From: Arsenophonus endosymbiont of Bemisia tabaci Q2
GTDB lineage: Bacteria > Pseudomonadota > Gammaproteobacteria > Enterobacterales > Enterobacteriaceae
Assembly: GCF_902713415.1 (NCBI RefSeq)
Contig: NZ_CACTIE010000017.1
Span: forward strand, 1 to 63,695
DNA: 63,695 bases
Direction of reading: 5' to 3'
The notes beneath the pieces were generated by a model. It saw only the letters and a program-made list of their open reading frames with translations. It ran no database searches and was not told the origin of the DNA. Shown here piece after piece: positions 43,470 to 55,817 of this stretch. The position numbers and the translations under genes were made by a program. Positions within the stretch are counted from its first letter, which is position 1; each line of letters opens with the position of its first letter.

Positions 43470-45031
43470 TAATGATAAACGCGTATCTGGATTAATTGCC
43501 ATACCAACAAGTACACATGCCAAAAAAAGCAGGGTCAAATAATTCACGTAAGGAAATAATACTGATTTAAAAGTATGTTGGGGTAATTGCTGTTGATGTA
43601 CTTGCCGAAAAGGCAATTGACTCAATAAAATAACAAACCAGGGTATCATTCCAGGCAATACACTTGCACTATAAACATATACAAAAACCGCTTATGGATC
43701 AGGGATAATATAGTTGAGACCTGAGCCAACAATAAGGCACAAAATTGTTAGCATAATACATCGTGCAAGCACACCATTTGCAGTCACTTTCAATAAAGAT
43801 TTTGGCAGTTGACCATTCTGTGCTAAAGCATAGATCATGCCCCCGCCACACTATACATGCCACTATTACAGCCTGATAATGCCGCTGTAAGTACCACAAA
43901 ATTAATTACCGCAGCTGCCGATACAATACCTACTTTGGCAAAAATTAGCACAAATGGACTACCATTTTGACTAATCTCTGTCCAAGGAAATAACGTTACA
44001 ACAATAAAAATGGCACCGACATAAAAAATCAAAATTCGCCATAAAATATTATTAATAGCTTTCTTTAATGGGACCTGGTGATTTTTTGCTTCTCTCGCAG
44101 TAATACCAACTAATTCAACGCCTTGATAAGAGGCAATCACAATACAAAGCGCAAATAAAAAGCTTTGCCAGCCACCGGCAAAAAAACCACCATGCTCAGT
44201 CAAATTAGCTAAATCAATCGGTTCAAAGTTATTGCCAATACCAACAAAAATCAACCCTAATCCAATCAAGATCATCACAATAATCATGGTAACCTTAATC
44301 ATAGCAAACCAGAATTCCAATTCACCGTACAAGCGTACTGCGGCCAGATTAGCTAATGTAACAAGTACAACTGCAATCAACGCAAAAATCTATTGTGGAA
44401 CCTCAGGAAACCAGAATTCCGCGTAAACACCAATCGCTGTGATCTCTGATATACCAACAGCGACCCACATGAACTAATAACTCCATGCTGTTAAACATTC
44501 CCAATAATGGCTCAAATATTTATAACCAAACGAGGCAAAAGCGCCAGTAACAGGTTCAAGAAACAGCATTTCTCCCATTGAACGCATAATAAAAAAACAA
44601 ATAATCCAGCAACAATATAAGCCAGTAATACAGAAGGTCCTGCCCACTTTAACGTATTGGTAGAACCCATAAATAAACAAACACCAATTGTTCCACCTAA
44701 TGCAATAAGTTCAATATGTCTCGCTTCAAGGCCACGAATGAGACCTTGTCTCCGGTTTCCCCATAGCAATTTCTTGCCCTTTCAATAATCACTTAATACC
44801 ATATGATCTTCATGGTCAAAAATGACAGATAATAGTGCCATAATGAAAACATGTTTTTAATAATAATGAAATAAAAATTTATAAATGTAATCAAAATAGT
44901 GTTAATTGCTCAACAAGGAAAAAACAGTTGTCAGCCAAAAACCCTATTTAAAAGAAGACATAGCAGATAGAATTGAAATTTACTACTTTTAAAACAAACC
45001 TTTACGATAGAAATAATATAAAAATAAAAAA

Positions 45032-45769
45032 CTACAGTTTGCCACTATAATAGTAACCCAGAAAGCGTAATAATTTTATCTGTCGTTTGATACGACTCGG
45101 TTGAGAAAGCAATCTATATAACCATTCCAATCCTAATTGTTGCCATAATTTAGGTGCTCGTTTTACATGTCCGGTAAAAACATCGTAAGTACCACCTATT
45201 CCCATATAAAGTGCATCTGGATATACTTGCCGGCAATCCCGGATAAAAATTTTTTGCCTTGGGGAATCCATTGCTACCGTAACAATTTTTGCTCTACTAG
45301 CCTTGATGTGCTCAAATAATATTTCACGTTGTTCCGGCTTAAAATAACCGTCCTGGCTACCAACAATATTTACCTGCCACTGAGTACGAAGCTTATTTTC
45401 AGTCTGTTTAAGAATTTTCGCTTTTCCAGAAAGCAGAAACACAGGTACAGCTTTTTGACCTGCAATTGCCATCAATGCTTCCAACAAATCAGAACCCGCA
45501 ATACGTGAAACCTTTGCTTGTGGGTATTTACCACGAACCGCTCTGACAATACTGATACCATCAGCATAGAGATATTTTGTTTCAGCTAGCAACGAATTTA
45601 AGTTACGGTCTTGCTCTGCTGTTAGGACTTTTTCCGCATTGATAGCCACCAATGCTCCATGCTTAACTTCTTGATCTGAAAATAGGTAATTAAGGAAATG
45701 GGTTATATCATGAAAACCCCAAATAAGATGACCTCGAATATCATATTTCGCGATCACTTGTTGCTTCAT
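45032..45769 (-). CDS. wecG: UDP-ManNAcA transferase WecG, full length but with motif changes
   Basis: WecG adds N-acetylmannosaminuronic acid to lipid I, forming ECA lipid II (GT26 family). The 245-residue frame is open: [50 protein letters not shown] and [15 protein letters not shown]. One conserved motif is altered: AMGSPKQEIF in E. coli is [10 protein letters not shown] here, so a Gly became Asp and the family's Glu became Lys. With every upstream ECA gene damaged, the open frame probably reflects chance rather than selection. It is the last gene of the ECA cluster. Confidence 0.9.
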   Translation of the reverse strand: MKQQVIAKYDIRGHLIWGFHDITHFLNYLFSDQEVKHGALVAINAEKVLTAEQDRNLNSLLAETKYLYADGISIVRAVRGKYPQAKVSRIAGSDLLEALMAIAGQKAVPVFLLSGKAKILKQTENKLRTQWQVNIVGSQDGYFKPEQREILFEHIKASRAKIVTVAMDSPRQKIFIRDCRQVYPDALYMGIGGTYDVFTGHVKRAPKLWQQLGLEWLYRLLSQPSRIKRQIKLLRFLGYYYSGKL

Positions 45770-45797
45770 ACATTACTCCAGTAAGCTATTATTTAGC

Positions 45798-47145
45798 TTA
45801 TTTTTTACAATCATTCGTGGTATATATGCGAATTAAACCGGCTTTGGCAAATAACCAATAAACCAGTTTGGCAACAAACAAACAAAGCACAAATACCAAG
45901 CCAAAAAACACCACCCGCGATACGAAAGAGTCTACCCCTTCACGAACCAGGACAATAATATTAAAAATAGCGCCAAAACAGAAAACTTGCAGAATAACGG
46001 CTTTATAATGATTAATTTCAATCTTACTTTTTTCATAAAGCCAATCAAACCATTTAATAATTAAGCCAACGTCAATTGCACCGATAGGAATAAACATAAC
46101 CCCATCCATAACCACTAAAGAACCAATTAATGTGGGCGATATAGCTAAACCAGAGTGATTATCAAGCACTTGCCAGGTAAAATAATTGGCTGAATTCAAT
46201 ACCGTATCAGGTCGTTCAGGTCATAACCAAGTGGGAATAAAAACATAAAAATCACGTACAATAGGCCCTAATCCTTGGAATTCGATTTTGTGATACTTAT
46301 CAAGTAACAGAGCCAAATTTTCCCATGGCGAAAAGGTATCACGTGTTAAATAGAGAAAAGTATAAAAAACTTCCGCACCACTAACATCTAATCCATAACG
46401 CTTTAATGCTAACCAAAACATACCAATAATACTAATAACACCAGCGATAATTAGCATCCATAAATTAATCCAGCCATGGACGATGCCGATAAATAGGAAA
46501 AGCGCAAAGGCGATAATAATATTAGCCCGTGTTCCAGCGACAACCAGATAAGTGAGTACCCCAAAAGCAACTGTGCTAAAGAGAAAAAATAACCAGCGAT
46601 ACTGGGTCGGCTTTAAAAAATAGACAATTAACATTGCCGGAATGAAAAAAATAAAAAAAACGTTTTAATGCTACACTTGAAACTTCACTAGAAAAAATCT
46701 GTCTATAAGACTGTAAACGAAACAGTAAAAAGCCATTTTGTAAGAAAAATATTGCTACTGTCACTATAGCAATGAGCATCAACAAGAGACAAGTTAGCCG
46801 CGTTTCTACCCCATTCATAGTGAATAACGACTGTTCAGATTGTTGGACACCCGTTCGCAAGCGGGTTTTGTAAGCGATATAATAAACAATATAAAAACTG
46901 ATGGATGATAGCAGCGCATTAAATAATGCATTGGTTGATACCACATTAACATCAAATTGAAAAACAAGTAATCCCGTTAATGGAAAACCAAAATAGAACG
47001 TTAATAAATAAAGTAGAGAGAAAAAGATATTAAAATTGAAGCGTACTCGTCGAAATTCACGATATGCACGATATGTTAGTGCCAAAATTAATATCAGAGA
47101 GATAAAATAGGCAATCGATAAGCCACCAAATTCCATCATAGTCAT
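45798..47145 (-). pseudogene. wzyE: ECA polymerase WzyE, frameshift and nonsense
   Basis: WzyE polymerises ECA repeat units at the periplasmic face of the inner membrane. The gene starts at 47145 ([10 protein letters not shown]), sharing one base with the wecF stop. Many membrane helices follow ([19 protein letters not shown]). After ALKRFFYFF an extra T in a T run near 46650 shifts the frame; IPAMLIVYF lies in the next one. In PTWLWPERP the second Trp codon is TGA (near 46222). The remaining tail starts [13 protein letters not shown] and ends at 45798. Confidence 0.92.
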
Positions 47146-48228
47146 TACTGCTCTCCTATCGATGTTAATGCAGCTTGCCATCCTTTAATAAAATTAGGGT
47201 TAAAAAAAGCTATTTCGCTTCTATCCGTTAACATCATTTTCTGTCGGAGGGTATCCAGTTGCCGTTCATCTAATTGATCATCATAAAATAGAAAAGCTAC
47301 AGACTGCTCAATAAGATCCTGCCAAAAGTAATTTTGCCGGCTAATAATAAAAGGAATGCCAAACTGAATTAATAAGCACAATGTGCCTATACCTTGCTGT
47401 CGTTTGAAAATAAAGTAACCTAAATCAGAACAAACGCAGTAAAGTGAGATAATCATCAAAAACCATTTTTTCCTTAATAATTGTCAGGTCTCCATTAGGA
47501 AAATAATTTCCTGCCGCTTGGGCAACTTCGGCAATATATACTTCATTATTAGCGGGATATCCCATAGAAACAAAAATTTCGACCGGCTGAAAAGCAAACT
47601 GCTTTTTAATAGCTTGTAACGCTTCAATATGTCGATTGGATTTATCACCTGAGTTACCAAGAAAAATTGTCACTTTATCCGTTTGATTAATCGATTTTTC
47701 ATAGACGGTTAAGGCTGGATCCATTTTCGTTGGAAAATAGAGTAGTGATGTTGGTATAGCTGGATTTAACTGAAAAAAATAATTTAAATCCCCTCGGGTA
47801 GCAAAAACATGCCCTACCCGTTTAAATGCCAGACGCTGAAAATAATAAAATAATTTAAATTTCAATGCAGCTGAGTCTTCATAGAGATCAGCTCCCCAAA
47901 TATGCCATAAAAATTGTCGTCGACGGATCTTGCCAAACAATAATGCCAACCAAATTGATACATTAAATTGACCATGAAAAAAGAATTGGCAATTTCTATC
48001 TGTTTTTGCTTGTATAGCGATAACTTTAGCAATCGCTTTTTTATTATCAAATTGGTTAATGTGTAGTCGTGGATAGCGTGATGCTAGAGTGAGATCACGG
48101 CTAACAACCATAAACTGTCTTTTTTCTGGTGATGGTATTGACGAAAATAAAACATCATTAAAAAATGCTAACACTGTCTGATTATGATGTGAGATATCAG
48201 AGCCTAATACATGAATTAAGGTTTTCAT
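47145..48228 (-). pseudogene. wecF: Fuc4NAc transferase WecF, one-base frameshift
   Basis: WecF adds the third ECA sugar, 4-acetamido-4,6-dideoxygalactose, making lipid III. The frame from 48228 (MKTLIHVLGSDISHHNQTVLAFFND) is good through FFFHGQFN, FLWHIWGADLYED, ATRGDLNYFF and LGNSGDKSNRHIEAL. It stops after [11 protein letters not shown] at about 47425. One extra T there displaces [23 protein letters not shown], which contains the conserved end of the catalytic domain. The start overlaps the wzxE stop (ATGA). Confidence 0.92.
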
Positions 48229-49480
48229 GTGCGTCTGCGGTAAAGATAGAATATGCCACTACAAAGCATAAAATAAACAATATAAGTTGCCATATAAGCC
48301 TGGGCAGCACCTAACGCGCCGTAAGCTTCTGGTTATTAACCAATAAGCAAACCCTGTTAACAGCGCAAATTGAGTCACCTCCGTTAAAATGTAAAACCGT
48401 AATGCCGGCCTTAGCAATAACTAAATAACCAAATACATAAGCGCCTACTTTCAATACATCACCAATCAACTGCCAAGCAAAGAGATCGCGCATTGCAATA
48501 AACTTATCGGAAAAAAGCAGCCAAATTGCGAGATCTCCTAATAGCCATACGGTAAAACTGCCTAACGCAACCGCCCGTAAAACAAACTTCAAAGCTTTAA
48601 AAATTTCTGCACTAATCTCATCTCTATGCTGCAATTTAGCTAAAGTTGGCAATAAATAAACACGGTAAAAGATGCGGTAATAAACTGTAAATAGGCATCT
48701 GAAATACTACTCACTGCCTGCCAAATACCCACTTCATCCCAACTATAACGCTCAGCCAATAAATTTCTCATCATAATATAAGCAACCGGCAACGTGACTG
48801 AGGTTATTAACGTCATTAAGGTGAATTTAGCTAAGTAATGACCAATGGTACTATTCCACCTTGGTTTAAAATATGATAAATTCAGCTGTTTATGACGTAA
48901 GATCATGAACGCGGCTGGTACAACAATTAATGCAGGAACTAAAGCCAATCCTATTAGCGCCCCTTGATAACCATTTAATCTAAAAAAAATAGTAAGCAAT
49001 CACGCCTGCTAAGCTACCAACGATAATCGATAGTGCATTACCTTTCGCATCACAGTAACCTTTTAGTATCGCCAAAAAATAATTCGGATAAGCGATCCCC
49101 ATTTGTATCAATCCTAAGGCACAAATAACCATTTGATAATGGGTATGACCAAATAGCGCCAGACTGATAAATGAGCTAAATAGTAAAAAAATAAACGCTA
49201 ATAGGGTTGAAAAACCCAAAATAATTAATGATGAGGTACCTAATACAGCACCTAGTTTTGTTGGTGTCTGATGATATTCAGCGACATATTTAGTTACGCC
49301 ATTGAAGATCCCTGCACCAGATAAAGCACCAAGTACAGTAATTAGTTGACGGAAATTTCCCGCCTGACCAACACCGCTCGGACCAAAAGTGACTGCCAAT
49401 AATTTGATAACAACTAACCCTGCCCCAATTTTTATTAAGGTTGAAATAGCTGTCCAAACAGACGCTTTAGCTAATGACAT
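48225..49480 (-). pseudogene. wzxE: ECA flippase WzxE, at least four frameshifts
   Basis: WzxE flips lipid III across the inner membrane. It starts at 49480 (MSLAKASVWTAISTLIKIGAG). The first break is one T too many in the T run at about 48985, after VIAYYF. A second, net +2, lies near 48652 in FTVYLLPTL, a third near 48397 after VIAKAG, and a fourth near 48325 before YGALGAAQAYMATYIVYF. The last piece ends LYRRRT at 48225. All regions can still be aligned, so decay is recent. Confidence 0.9.
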
Positions 49481-49481
49481 A

Positions 49482-50613
49482 TTAAGCAAAAAAACATTGG
49501 ATTTGATTGATCACTTGTTGCTGCTCTTCACCGGTAAGATTATAAAACATCGGTAAACGAACTAAACGATCACTTTCCTTCGTCGTATAACAATCATCAC
49601 CATGAAAACGGTCAAATTTATGACCTGCTGGACTAAAGTGTAAAGCAACATAATGAAATACTGACAAAATATTTGCTGCTTGCATATGCTTATTAAACGC
49701 GGTTCTTTGTTCAATATCTTTTAATTTGATATAGAACATATGGGCATTATGTTCTATATCTGCCGGTATAACCGCCAAATCTAATTTACCTACTTCAGCG
49801 AAAGGTTTAAGCCGCTTGATAATATTTTTTCCATAACGCTAGCCTACGCTGATTAATTTTATTCGCCTGCTCCAATTGCGCCCATAAATAAGCGGCTTGT
49901 AGATCTGACATTAAGTAATTAGAACCAATGTCTCGCCAAGTATATTTATCAACTTGGCCACGGAAAAATTGACTGCGATCCGTGCCTTTTTCCCGCACAA
50001 TTTCTGCTCGCTCGATAAATGACGGTTCATTAATCAGTATCGATCCTCCTTCACCACCGCAAGAGTAATTTTTTGTTTCATGAAAACTATAACAACCAAT
50101 ATGCCCTATCGTTCCAAGCGCTTTCCCGTTATAAGTGGACATAACACCTTGAGCCGCGTCTTCAACAACATAGAGATGGTGTTTTTTTGCCAATGCCATA
50201 ATGGTACCCATCTCACAAGCCACACCAGCATAGTGAACAGGGACAATAGCGCAAGTTTTTGCCGTGATCGCCGCTTCAATTTTAGTCTCATCCATATTCA
50301 TGGTATCAGGCCGTATATCCATAAAGACAATCGTTGCGCCCCTTAGCACAAAAGCATTAGCAGTAGAAACAAAGGTAAAACTTGGCATAATGACTTCGTC
50401 GCCAGGTTTAATATCAAGCAAAATCGCCGCCATTTCCAAAGAGGCGGTACAAGAAGGTGTCAACAGCACTTTCGGACACTGGAAATGCTTTTCCATCCAC
50501 TCTTCACAACGCTGAGTAAAGTGCCCATCACTACATAATTTGCCACTCTGCATGGCTTCTTGCATGTAACTTAATTCAGTACCAATAATCGGTGGTTTAT
50601 TAAATGGGATCAT
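49482..50613 (-). pseudogene. wecE: dTDP-4-amino-4,6-dideoxygalactose transaminase WecE, frameshift
   Basis: WecE is the PLP-dependent sugar aminotransferase that makes dTDP-Fuc4N for ECA. From 50613 (MIPFNKPPIIGTELSYMQ) it is clean through TPSCTASLEMAALLLD-like sequence, VVEDAAQGV and SFHETKNYSCGGEG, which has the PLP lysine. An extra G near 49812 then ends the frame at WKKYYQAA. The displaced end (KPFAEVGKLDLAVIP, AHMFYIKL, RLVRLPMFYNL) closes at 49482. About the last 120 residues are lost. Confidence 0.92.
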
Positions 50614-50614
50614 G

Positions 50615-51321
50615 TCATCCTCGATATAACCAATAAGCTGTGCTTTCAATTTGTGCACCCATTTGTGAATAGAGACGCATAGCAAAAATATTGCTGATTT
50701 GAGTCGCTATCCTTAATCGCTCTACCCCTTCCTGCTCACACCATTGATAGGCAGCTGCTAGTAATTGTTTACCAACCTCTTTTCCCTGATGGGCTGGAGC
50801 GGTGGCTAATAAACCAATACGCGCCTCTTTTCAGTTGGCAGTTTCCTTATGGTGACAAAACCTTGAATATTTCCTTGCTTATCGTTAACTAATAAACAAA
50901 GATCATCAAAAGTACCCTTAACTGCTTTTTCAAGCCAAACAGAATAAAAACGGGCATTATCTGTTAATTGATACCAGGGCGGGCGAAAACAACTATATGA
51001 AAAAGCCTTAGCCGCAATACTTTTCAATATTTCAATATCCTGTTCCGTCGCCACAGCTAGATCTAAACTGTGATTTTTTTGCCCTACTGGCAATATCTAG
51101 ACAAAAATCGATTTCACCTTCTACCAGCCAAAACCCATCGCCAATATTGCATCAATCTGTTTAGTATCAGCGGTAGCAATTTTAGCTTGCACAATATCGT
51201 AGTCAACTAGTTGATCTAATGAGACAATTGTTGCATCGAGCGCAAAATGTAACTTGGCCGTTTTACGCTTAAAGAAAGCACTTTCCCAACTGAGTATTTC
51301 AATATTCGCGTGGATAGACAT
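50615..51321 (-). pseudogene. wecD: dTDP-Fuc4N acetyltransferase WecD, three or more frameshifts
   Basis: WecD (RffC) is the GNAT acetyltransferase that completes dTDP-Fuc4NAc. It starts at 51321 ([17 protein letters not shown]), overlapping the end of rffH. A missing T near 51126 ends the frame at MGFGW. A second shift separates FCLD from LPVGQKNHSLDL, and a third lies near 50820 in PTEKRREARIGLL. The acetyl-CoA loop region and the end, STAYWLYRG, are in the last frame and stop at 50615. Confidence 0.9.
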
Positions 51322-52181
51322 GCAGAAAATCCTGTAAATATTGCCCATAACCGGTTTTCGCCAGTTTTTCCGCTGATTTTTTAACCTGTTCATCCGTCAA
51401 CCAACCGTTACGCCATGCTATTTCTTCCAGACAAGCGATTTTAAATCCCTGCCTTTTCTCAACGGTTTGCACAAACATACTCGCTTCAATCAAACTGTCA
51501 TGGGTGCCGGTATCTAACCAAGCAAATCCGCGTCCCAACAGCTCAACATTTAGCTCTCCACGCTCAAGATACATTTGATTCAGACAGGTGATCTCAAGTT
51601 CTCCACGTAGCGAAGGTTTAATTTTTTAGCAAAGTCAATTACTTGATTATCATAAAAATAGAGGCCAGTAACCGCCCAGTTAGATTTAGGTTGCTGAGGT
51701 TTTTCTTCAATAAACAGTACTTTGAACTTTTCATCAAATTCAACTACGCCAAAACGTTCAGGATCCATCACCTGATACGCAAAAATTGTTGCTCCCGACT
51801 GACGAGCCACCACAGATTTCAATTTATCGCTAAAAGCCTGCCCAAAATAAATATTATGTCACCTAATATCAAACAGCAAGCATCATCACCTATAAAACTT
51901 TCACCGATCAAAAACACCTGCGCTAATCCGTCCGGCAAAGGTTGTGCGGCATAACTGAAATGAACACCAAAGGCATCACCATCGCGAAGTAACCGTTGAT
52001 AATTAGGCAGATCTTCAGGCGTGGAAATAATCAATATTTCTCGGATACCGGCCAACATCAGTACCGAAAGGGGATAGTAAATCATCGGTTTATCATAAAT
52101 AGGTAACAGTTGTTTAGAAACTCCTCGTGTAATAGGGTACAAACGAGTTCCAGAGCCACCAGCAAAAACAATGCCTTTCAT
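51299..52181 (-). pseudogene. rffH: Glucose-1-phosphate thymidylyltransferase RffH, two frameshifts
   Basis: RffH (RmlA2) makes dTDP-glucose for ECA. From 52181 the catalytic start [22 protein letters not shown] is intact. A +2 indel near 51855 breaks [15 protein letters not shown], at the metal-binding aspartate. One A too few in a run near 51628 separates FAKK from [11 protein letters not shown]. The last piece ([18 protein letters not shown]) is sound to 51299. Its ATG overlaps the rffG stop by one base. Confidence 0.92.
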
Positions 52182-53302
52182 CACCTCTCCTCGTTTCCTA
52201 TTTTTGTCGCGATGCCTAGACGTTCACCTGCATATGAACCGTCTTGCACATGGCGCCACCAGGTTTCATTGTTCAAATACCATTCAACGGTTTTACGAAT
52301 ACCCGATTCAAAGGTCTCTTGTGGTTTCCATCCTAACTCTTGTTCTATCTTGCTAGCATCAATAGCATAACGAACATCATGGCCTGGACGATCCGCGACA
52401 TAGGTAATTAAATCACAATAGTGAGCCACACCTTCAGGCTTAACCGGACGTAACTCTTCGAGCAAGCAGCAAATTGTCTTTACTACATCAACATTTTTAC
52501 GTTCATTATGGCCACCAATATTATAAGTTTTACCTCCATCGGCTTGACTGATGACTAAATGTAATGCACGGGCATGATTTTCAACATACAGCCAATCACG
52601 TATCTGTTCACCTTGACCATAAACAGGCAATGATTTACCAGCTATGGCGTTCAAGATCATCAAAGGAATTAATTTTTCAGGGAAGTCATAAGGGCCATAA
52701 TTATTTGAGCAATTGGTCACCAAAGTCGATAAGGGATAAGTACGCTGCCAGGCTCTAACTAAATGGTCACTGGAAGCCTTCGAAGCTGAGTAAGGGCTAC
52801 TCGGTGCATAAGGGGGGTTGTTTCGGTAAATAGCCCCTCAGTGGTATGCAGATCGCCATAAACTTCATCGGTAGAAATATGATGGAAACGAAATGACTGT
52901 TTTTTCTGCGGGTTCAAATGATTCCAATAATTGCGAGCAGCCTCCAATAAAAGATAAGTACCGACAATATTGGTTTCGATAAAGGCGGCTGGCCCATCGA
53001 TCGAGCGATCAACATGACTTTCTGCCGCTAAATGCATAATAGCATTAGGTTGATATCGCTGAAAAATTTCATTAATTTCCGGTCGATCACAAATATTTAT
53101 TTTGGCAAAAGCATAGCGAGGACTTTCTCTCACTGACGCTAACGATTCCAGATTACCAGCATAAGTCAAATTATCAGCCACTAGCACACTATCGTTAGTA
53201 TGCTCAATGATATAACGAACAACCGTTAGTATGCTCAATGATATAACGAACAACTGCCGAACCAATAAATCCAGCCCCACCAGTAATTAAAATACGTTTC
53301 AA
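52181..53302 (-). pseudogene. rffG: dTDP-glucose 4,6-dehydratase RffG, 31-bp tandem duplication and frameshift
   Basis: RffG is the NAD-dependent SDR enzyme that makes dTDP-4-keto-6-deoxyglucose for ECA. The start is TTG at 53302, overlapping the wecC stop (TTGA); [19 protein letters not shown] has the GxxGxxG loop. A 31-bp unit is then repeated exactly (53193-53223 and 53224-53254), breaking the frame. A second lesion is two extra C in a C run near 52815, between TETTP and [14 protein letters not shown], which holds the catalytic Tyr and Lys. From [17 protein letters not shown] on it is clean to 52181. Confidence 0.93.
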
Positions 53303-54571
53303 CGCCAAACTCCTTTGGTATCAACTACCCATTTTTGTCGGATTTGTTCACCCTTAATCGCCTTAAATTTTTTATGATCAACCAGTAACAAAATAATATC
53401 TGCATTAGCAACGGCAACTTCAGTAGAGACCAATTGACAAAGACCTTTCAGTACATTTGGCAATTTATTAATATTAGGTTCTACTACATAAGTGATACCA
53501 GTATGCCAATTTGCAATCATTTTAGTGATTTGCATAGAGGGGCTTTCTCGTAAATCATCAATATCCGGTTTAAAGGCTAAACCGAAGACCGAAGCAGGCA
53601 ATTTTAATTTCATTTGCCCGTTTGCTTGTTTCGGTTAAACAATCAGCTAATATTGTCTTGACCTGATCGAACATCCAAATTGGCTTTCTGTCATTAACCA
53701 AACGGGCTTTCTGGATCAAACGAGATTGCTTTGGATTCTGAGCAACAATGAACCAAGGATCGACTGCAATAAAATGGCCTCCAACACCTGGACCTGGCTG
53801 TAAAATATTGACCCGTGGGTGACGATTGGCCAAGTTAATCAACTCCCAAACATTAATCCCTTGTTCTGCGCAAAATAAAGAGAGTTCATTGGCAAAAGCA
53901 ATATTTATATCGCAAAAACTATTTTCTGTTAATTTACACATTTCTGCCGTTTTGGCATTCGTGATCACACACATTCACCCGGTAAGGAAAATACGATATA
54001 ACTCACTGGCTCGTTGGGATGATTTCATCGTCATGCCGTCGATTACCCGATCATTTTTGATCAACTCAACCATGACTTTGCCTGGTAAAACCCGCTCAGG
54101 GCAATAAGCAATATCAATATCTGAGTTTTCACCCTGTTGCTGTGGAAATGTCAGATCAGATCGCATAGCTGCTAGCCGCTGTGCGATTTGCTCCGTCGCT
54201 CCAGTTGGCGAGGTAGACTCTAGAATAATCAAATCGCCTTTTTTCAATAATGGCGCTATTGATTCTGCCGCTGCCATGACATAAGAGAGATCAGGCTGAT
54301 GATCATCTTTAAACGGTGTAGGAACCGCAATTAAAAACGCATCTGCCCTTTGCGGTGTAGTAAACGCTTTTAAATAGCCAGCTTCTACGGCTGTTTTTAC
54401 CGTTTTATCTAAATCGGGTTCAACAATATGAATTTTACCTTGATTAATCGTATCCACCGCATGTTGATTAACATCAACCCCAATTACTTTTTTCTGCCGA
54501 GCAGCGAAAGCGACAGCAGTCGGTAAACCGATATAACCTAAACCAATAACAAAAATAGTTTCAAAACTCAT
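53299..54571 (-). pseudogene. wecC: UDP-ManNAc dehydrogenase WecC, broken and lacking its catalytic cysteine
   Basis: WecC oxidises UDP-ManNAc to UDP-ManNAcA. The NAD domain (VIGLGYIGLPTAVAFA) reads from 54571 to FLTG, where an extra G and an extra GT produce a TGA near 53975 but return to the same frame. The catalytic motif GVGGHCIAVDP reads GVGGHFIAVDP, Cys to Phe. A perfect 7-bp duplication (53581-53587 and 53588-53594) then breaks FGLAFKPDIDDLRESP. The end, VVDTKGVWR, is in the last frame. Three independent lesions leave no doubt. Confidence 0.95.
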
Positions 54572-55698
54572 AATGTCACCTGATTTTTCTTCAACGCTTC
54601 AAGAATTCGCTGGCATGCTTTACCATCACCATAAGGATTATGCGCCCGGCTCATTTTCTCGTATGCATGGTCATCTGTAAGTAATTGTGTTACGGCTTGA
54701 ACAATATTTTCTGTTTGCGTACCCACTAAACGTACCGTAGCAGCTTCAACCGCTTCAGGTCGCTCAGTAGTATCACGCATCACTAATACTGGCTTACTTA
54801 AAGCTGGCCCTTCTTCTTGAATACCCCCTGAATCTTTCAGGATCAAATAAGCGTTATTCATTAAATAAATAAAAGGTAAATAATCCTGTGGATCAATCAG
54901 GTTTATATTATTAATACCCTGCAAAATGCGTTGCACTGGTTCAGTGACATTAGGATTAAGATGAACCGGATAGAAAACTTGAACATCAGGATGATTTTTG
55001 GCAATTTCAGTTAATGCATGACAAATACGTTCAAATCCGCTACCAAAACTTTCCCGCCTATGCCCTGTAACCAGTAGCATTTTTTTATTTTGGTCAAGAA
55101 AAGGGTATTGCGCGGCAAGGCTTGATCGTATTTTGGCATCATTGATAACCTTATCACGCACCCAAAACAACGCATCGATTACAGTGTTACCAATAACAAA
55201 AATACGATTAGCAGGGATCGATTCATGCTGTAAATTTTTTCGTGAATACTCGGTAGGCGCAAAGTGATACGTTGCCAGATGGCTGGCAATTTTATGATTG
55301 GCTTCTTCCGGCCAGGGAGAATATAAGTTACCAGTACGCAATCCTGCTTCAACATGACCAACCAGAATACGCTGATAAAAAGCAGACAGGCTGGTTGCCA
55401 TCGTGGTAGCAGTATCACCATGAACCAATACCACATCGGGTTTAAAAGATAACAATACGGGTTTCATTCCTTCAAGAATACGACAGGTAATATCCGTTAA
55501 ATCTTGTCCCGGTGTCATAATATCTAAATCATAATCAGGTGTTATCTCAAAAAGATGCAATACCTGATCCAACATTTCTCTATGTTGAGGAGTTACGCAA
55601 ACTTTCGACTCAAAAGCCTTATCGTTTGTCAAAGCATGTACCAGTGGAGCCATTTTTATGGTTTCAGGACGAGTACCAAACACAGTCAACACTTTCAC
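54568..55698 (-). CDS. wecB: UDP-GlcNAc 2-epimerase WecB
   Basis: WecB converts UDP-GlcNAc to UDP-ManNAc, the precursor of the second ECA sugar. The 376-residue frame is complete, the same length as E. coli: [63 protein letters not shown] and [24 protein letters not shown]. Some conserved positions differ: EEANR is EEANH, and [10 protein letters not shown] is [10 protein letters not shown]. It overlaps wecC by four bases. It is one of two unbroken ECA genes. Since WecC is dead its product has no obvious use in ECA. Confidence 0.93.
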   Translation of the reverse strand: MKVLTVFGTRPETIKMAPLVHALTNDKAFESKVCVTPQHREMLDQVLHLFEITPDYDLDIMTPGQDLTDITCRILEGMKPVLLSFKPDVVLVHGDTATTMATSLSAFYQRILVGHVEAGLRTGNLYSPWPEEANHKIASHLATYHFAPTEYSRKNLQHESIPANRIFVIGNTVIDALFWVRDKVINDAKIRSSLAAQYPFLDQNKKMLLVTGHRRESFGSGFERICHALTEIAKNHPDVQVFYPVHLNPNVTEPVQRILQGINNINLIDPQDYLPFIYLMNNAYLILKDSGGIQEEGPALSKPVLVMRDTTERPEAVEAATVRLVGTQTENIVQAVTQLLTDDHAYEKMSRAHNPYGDGKACQRILEALKKNQVTL

Positions 55699-55817
55699 AG
55701 TGACTCTTTTTTTATTGTAACCTCATCTACTAATGAGATGTATCATCAATAATGATTTTACCTTCAACATATTAATAGTTTGTTGAAGTCATCTATTGCT
55801 ATATGTTTAGCAAATAA

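Larger units (their letters stand above)
42395..44764 (-). pseudogene. yifK: Amino-acid transporter YifK, broken by frameshifts, stops and an IS630 copy
   Basis: YifK is an APC-family (AAT) permease, threonine/serine transporter in E. coli. Pieces in order: [18 protein letters not shown], then [29 protein letters not shown] and [19 protein letters not shown], then [15 protein letters not shown]. Each lies in a different frame or is ended by a stop. IS630 copy 4 sits after NPDTRLSL; past it the tail GGVFLLIASVLYFLNRLF continues in frame to a stop at 42395. Probable start ATG at 44764. Its place between wecG and argX is as in E. coli. Confidence 0.9.

Noticed and set aside
53960-53995. Programmed frameshift in wecC
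   Set aside because: The two indels cancel, but leave a stop between them and no slippery pattern; other lethal lesions are present in the gene.
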